The notes under the pieces are model-generated. The model saw nothing but the letters and a program-made list of their open reading frames with translations, did not search any database and was not told the origin of the DNA. Both the position numbers and the translations under genes were made by a program. A stretch of 64,000 bases of DNA, from the NCBI GenBank assembly GCA_016706255.1, contig JADJJZ010000006.1, forward strand, positions 682,001-746,000, read 5' to 3'. The DNA is from Bacteroidota bacterium. GTDB lineage: Bacteria; Bacteroidota; Bacteroidia; Chitinophagales; BACL12. Positions 62,357-64,000 of the stretch are shown here, piece by piece; positions within the stretch are counted from its first letter, which is position 1; each line of letters opens with the position of its first letter.

Positions 62357-63640
62357 ATGTCACATATCATTAACATTTTCGCAAGACAAATTTTAGATTC
62401 ACGTGGAAACCCCACCGTTGAAGCAGAAGTAACTACTGAATTTGGTGCCATCGGCCGCGCTGCAGTTCCGTCAGGAGCAAGCACAGGTATACATGAAGCT
62501 GCAGAATTACGCGATGAAGATCCGGATGTTTATCTCGGAAAAGGTGTATTAAAAGCAGTAGAAAATGTAAATGAAATTATTGCTACCGAACTGGAAGGTA
62601 TGAACGTATATGATCAAAGTCATATCGACCGTTTAATGATTGAATTAGATGGCACACCAAATAAATCTAAATTAGGTGCAAATGCTATTCTTGCCGTTTC
62701 TCTAGCCTGTGCAAAAGCTGCTGCAATTGAATTAAATGTTCCGTTGTTCAGATATGTTGGTGGTGTTAATGCAAATACATTGCCTGTTCCACTGATGAAT
62801 ATTTTAAATGGTGGTGCACATGCAGATAATAAAATTGATTTTCAGGAATTTATGATTGCACCTGTTGGTGGTGACAATTTTTCTGATGCATTACGTATGG
62901 GTGTTGAAGTATTTCATCACCTGAAAAAAATATTAAAAAATAAAGGTTACTCAACAAATGTTGGTGATGAAGGTGGATATGCACCGAATATTCAAACCAA
63001 TGAAGAAGCAATTGAAATTGTTTTAAAAGCAATTGAAAGTGCAGGCTACATTCCGGGTGAAGATATTGTTATTGCAATGGATGCAGCTGTGAGCGAATTA
63101 TATGATACGGCTTCAGGAATGTACATATTCAAAAAATCAGATGGCAGAAAATTGAGTTCAGAAGAAATGGTTGATTACTGGGCAACTTGGGTTAAAAAAT
63201 ATCCTATTGCTTCTATTGAAGATGGTTGTGCGGAAGACGACTGGACAGGTTGGAAATTAATGACCGATAAACTCGGCAGCAAAATTCAATTAGTTGGTGA
63301 CGATTTATTTGTTACCAATGTTAAACGATTGAATAAAGGAATTAAAGAAGGTATTGCCAATTCAATATTAGTTAAGGTAAATCAAATTGGTTCGCTTACC
63401 GAAACTTTACAAGCTGTTGATATGGCACATCGTGCACGTTACACATCAGTAATGAGTCACAGAAGTGGTGAAACTGAAGATACTACCATTGCTGATTTAG
63501 CAGTGGCTTTAAACTGCGGACAAATTAAAACAGGTTCAGCTTCAAGAAGCGACAGGATTGCAAAATATAACCAGTTGATTCGTATTGAAGAAGAACTAGG
63601 TGATTCTGCTATCTGGCCGGGCAATATTTTTTTGAAATAA
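62357..63640 (+). CDS. eno: Enolase
   Basis: 427 residues. N-terminal capping domain (ARQILDSRGNPTVEAEV), loop SGASTGIHEA, metal-binding and catalytic residues in NILNGGAHADN, VGDEGGYAPN, IEDGCAEDDW, LVGDDLFVTN and the C-terminal signature SHRSGETEDTTIADLAV. Catalyses 2-phosphoglycerate to phosphoenolpyruvate with Mg2+ in glycolysis/gluconeogenesis. Full family length; ATG at 62357 is directly after the repeat-filled gap from carA. A strong terminator follows. Confidence 0.98.
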   Translation: MSHIINIFARQILDSRGNPTVEAEVTTEFGAIGRAAVPSGASTGIHEAAELRDEDPDVYLGKGVLKAVENVNEIIATELEGMNVYDQSHIDRLMIELDGTPNKSKLGANAILAVSLACAKAAAIELNVPLFRYVGGVNANTLPVPLMNILNGGAHADNKIDFQEFMIAPVGGDNFSDALRMGVEVFHHLKKILKNKGYSTNVGDEGGYAPNIQTNEEAIEIVLKAIESAGYIPGEDIVIAMDAAVSELYDTASGMYIFKKSDGRKLSSEEMVDYWATWVKKYPIASIEDGCAEDDWTGWKLMTDKLGSKIQLVGDDLFVTNVKRLNKGIKEGIANSILVKVNQIGSLTETLQAVDMAHRARYTSVMSHRSGETEDTTIADLAVALNCGQIKTGSASRSDRIAKYNQLIRIEEELGDSAIWPGNIFLK

Positions 63641-63663
63641 GCCGGAAACGTTAAAATTTTAGG

Positions 63664-63710
63664 CCGTGTGGACTGTTTTGTAAACTATCCACACGGTTTT
63701 TTCTTTTTTA
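63664..63710 (+). terminator. Rho-independent terminator
   Basis: 9-bp stem CCGTGTGGA / TCCACACGG (63664-63672, 63688-63696) followed by TTTTTTCTTTTTT. Ends the enolase transcript. Confidence 0.92.
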
Positions 63711-63755
63711 AGCGTTTGTAGTAAGCTGCATGCATGTAACTTTATACTGTTAATT

Positions 63756-64000
63756 ATGGCGAAGAAAACTACATTTCGTGAAAGGTTAAAACAATGGACA
63801 GTTCCAACACTGCTGCTCAATAAGTATGTATTTACACTTTTTGTTTTTGGGGTTTGGATGACATTTTTCGATAGAAATAACTTTATTCGCCAGTATAATA
63901 GAATGCATGAGTTGAATACGGCAAAAGGGAAAATGTCGTATTATATCAAAGAAACCGAATTGGCAAATGAACAACTCTCCAAATTAAAATCAGATATGAA
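63756..64000 (+). CDS. DivIC/FtsB-like septum formation initiator (partial)
   Basis: At least 81 residues, cut by the window end. MAKKTTFRERLKQWTVPTLL is a basic cytoplasmic tail, followed by one membrane helix (about 24-40, KYVFTLFVFGVWMTFF) and a coiled-coil start (NRMHELNTAKGKMSYYIKET, ELANEQLSKLKSD). This topology is that of DivIC/FtsB, division proteins that bridge FtsL and the septal synthase. Location after eno is common in Bacteroidota. The C terminus cannot be judged. Confidence 0.8.
   Translation, partial: MAKKTTFRERLKQWTVPTLLLNKYVFTLFVFGVWMTFFDRNNFIRQYNRMHELNTAKGKMSYYIKETELANEQLSKLKSDM

Noticed and set aside
1..64000. rRNA or tRNA genes
   Set aside because: None recognised on either strand; a covariance-model scan would be needed to exclude a single tRNA.

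Overview
The window is chromosomal DNA from a member of the Bacteroidota. The evidence is low GC, many type IX secretion (T9SS) components and cargo with C-terminal sorting domains, GldJ, promoters of the form TTG-N19/21-TAnnTTTG, and almost no recognisable Shine-Dalgarno sequences. The exact lineage cannot be named from sequence alone; a gliding, polysaccharide-degrading environmental species is likely. No rRNA, tRNA or CRISPR array was recognised.

Layout. 0-8.2 kb: surface-polysaccharide genes (Wzz-like protein, flippase, GT4 glycosyltransferase), a T9SS cargo protein, RlmD and a secreted cyanophycinase-like lipoprotein. 8.4-13.6 kb: membrane patatin, Lrp-type regulator, a repeat-filled gap and a DUF3137-like protein. 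13.6-22.6 kb: a tightly packed six-gene minus-strand operon (two outer-membrane barrels, two lipoproteins, GH3 and GH16 hydrolases). 22.6-32.6 kb: an accessory zone of palindromic and direct repeats, AraC plus a broken SDR, small lipoproteins and several one-base frameshifts. 32.6-40.9 kb: a glycan cluster with a Nudix-type (NrtR/AraR-like) regulator, a GH2/clan-A hydrolase and two secreted T9SS proteins built from carbohydrate-binding-like repeats. 41-44.4 kb: fused B12-dependent acyl-CoA mutase (IcmF type). 44.7-56.8 kb: T9SS/gliding block (PKD cargo, two PorV paralogues, PorU, PorP/SprF, GldJ) followed by MurF. 56.9-64 kb: arginase-fold protein, MscS channel, YHYH cargo, a mosaic repeat gap, CarA, enolase and the start of a DivIC/FtsB-like gene.

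How it fits together. The most interesting signal is regulatory. The same palindrome, TTGTAA-NNN-TTACAA with longer matching flanks, occupies the promoter spacer of the six-gene hydrolase/barrel operon (about 22.66 kb) and of both secreted repeat-protein genes (34.71 and 37.76 kb). One copy lies in the divergent intergenic region of the Nudix-type regulator. This suggests one regulon joining secreted glycan-binding proteins, surface lipoproteins, hydrolases and two outer-membrane barrels, with no SusC/SusD pair: a candidate SusCD-independent beta-glucan acquisition system. The substrate assignment is inference.

Caution on sequence quality. Seven or eight genes, mostly between 24 and 34 kb, are broken by single-base changes, mostly consistent with a base lost from a short homopolymer, and there is a suspicious C9G10 tract at 36.5 kb. 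Sequencing or assembly error is as likely as true gene decay.
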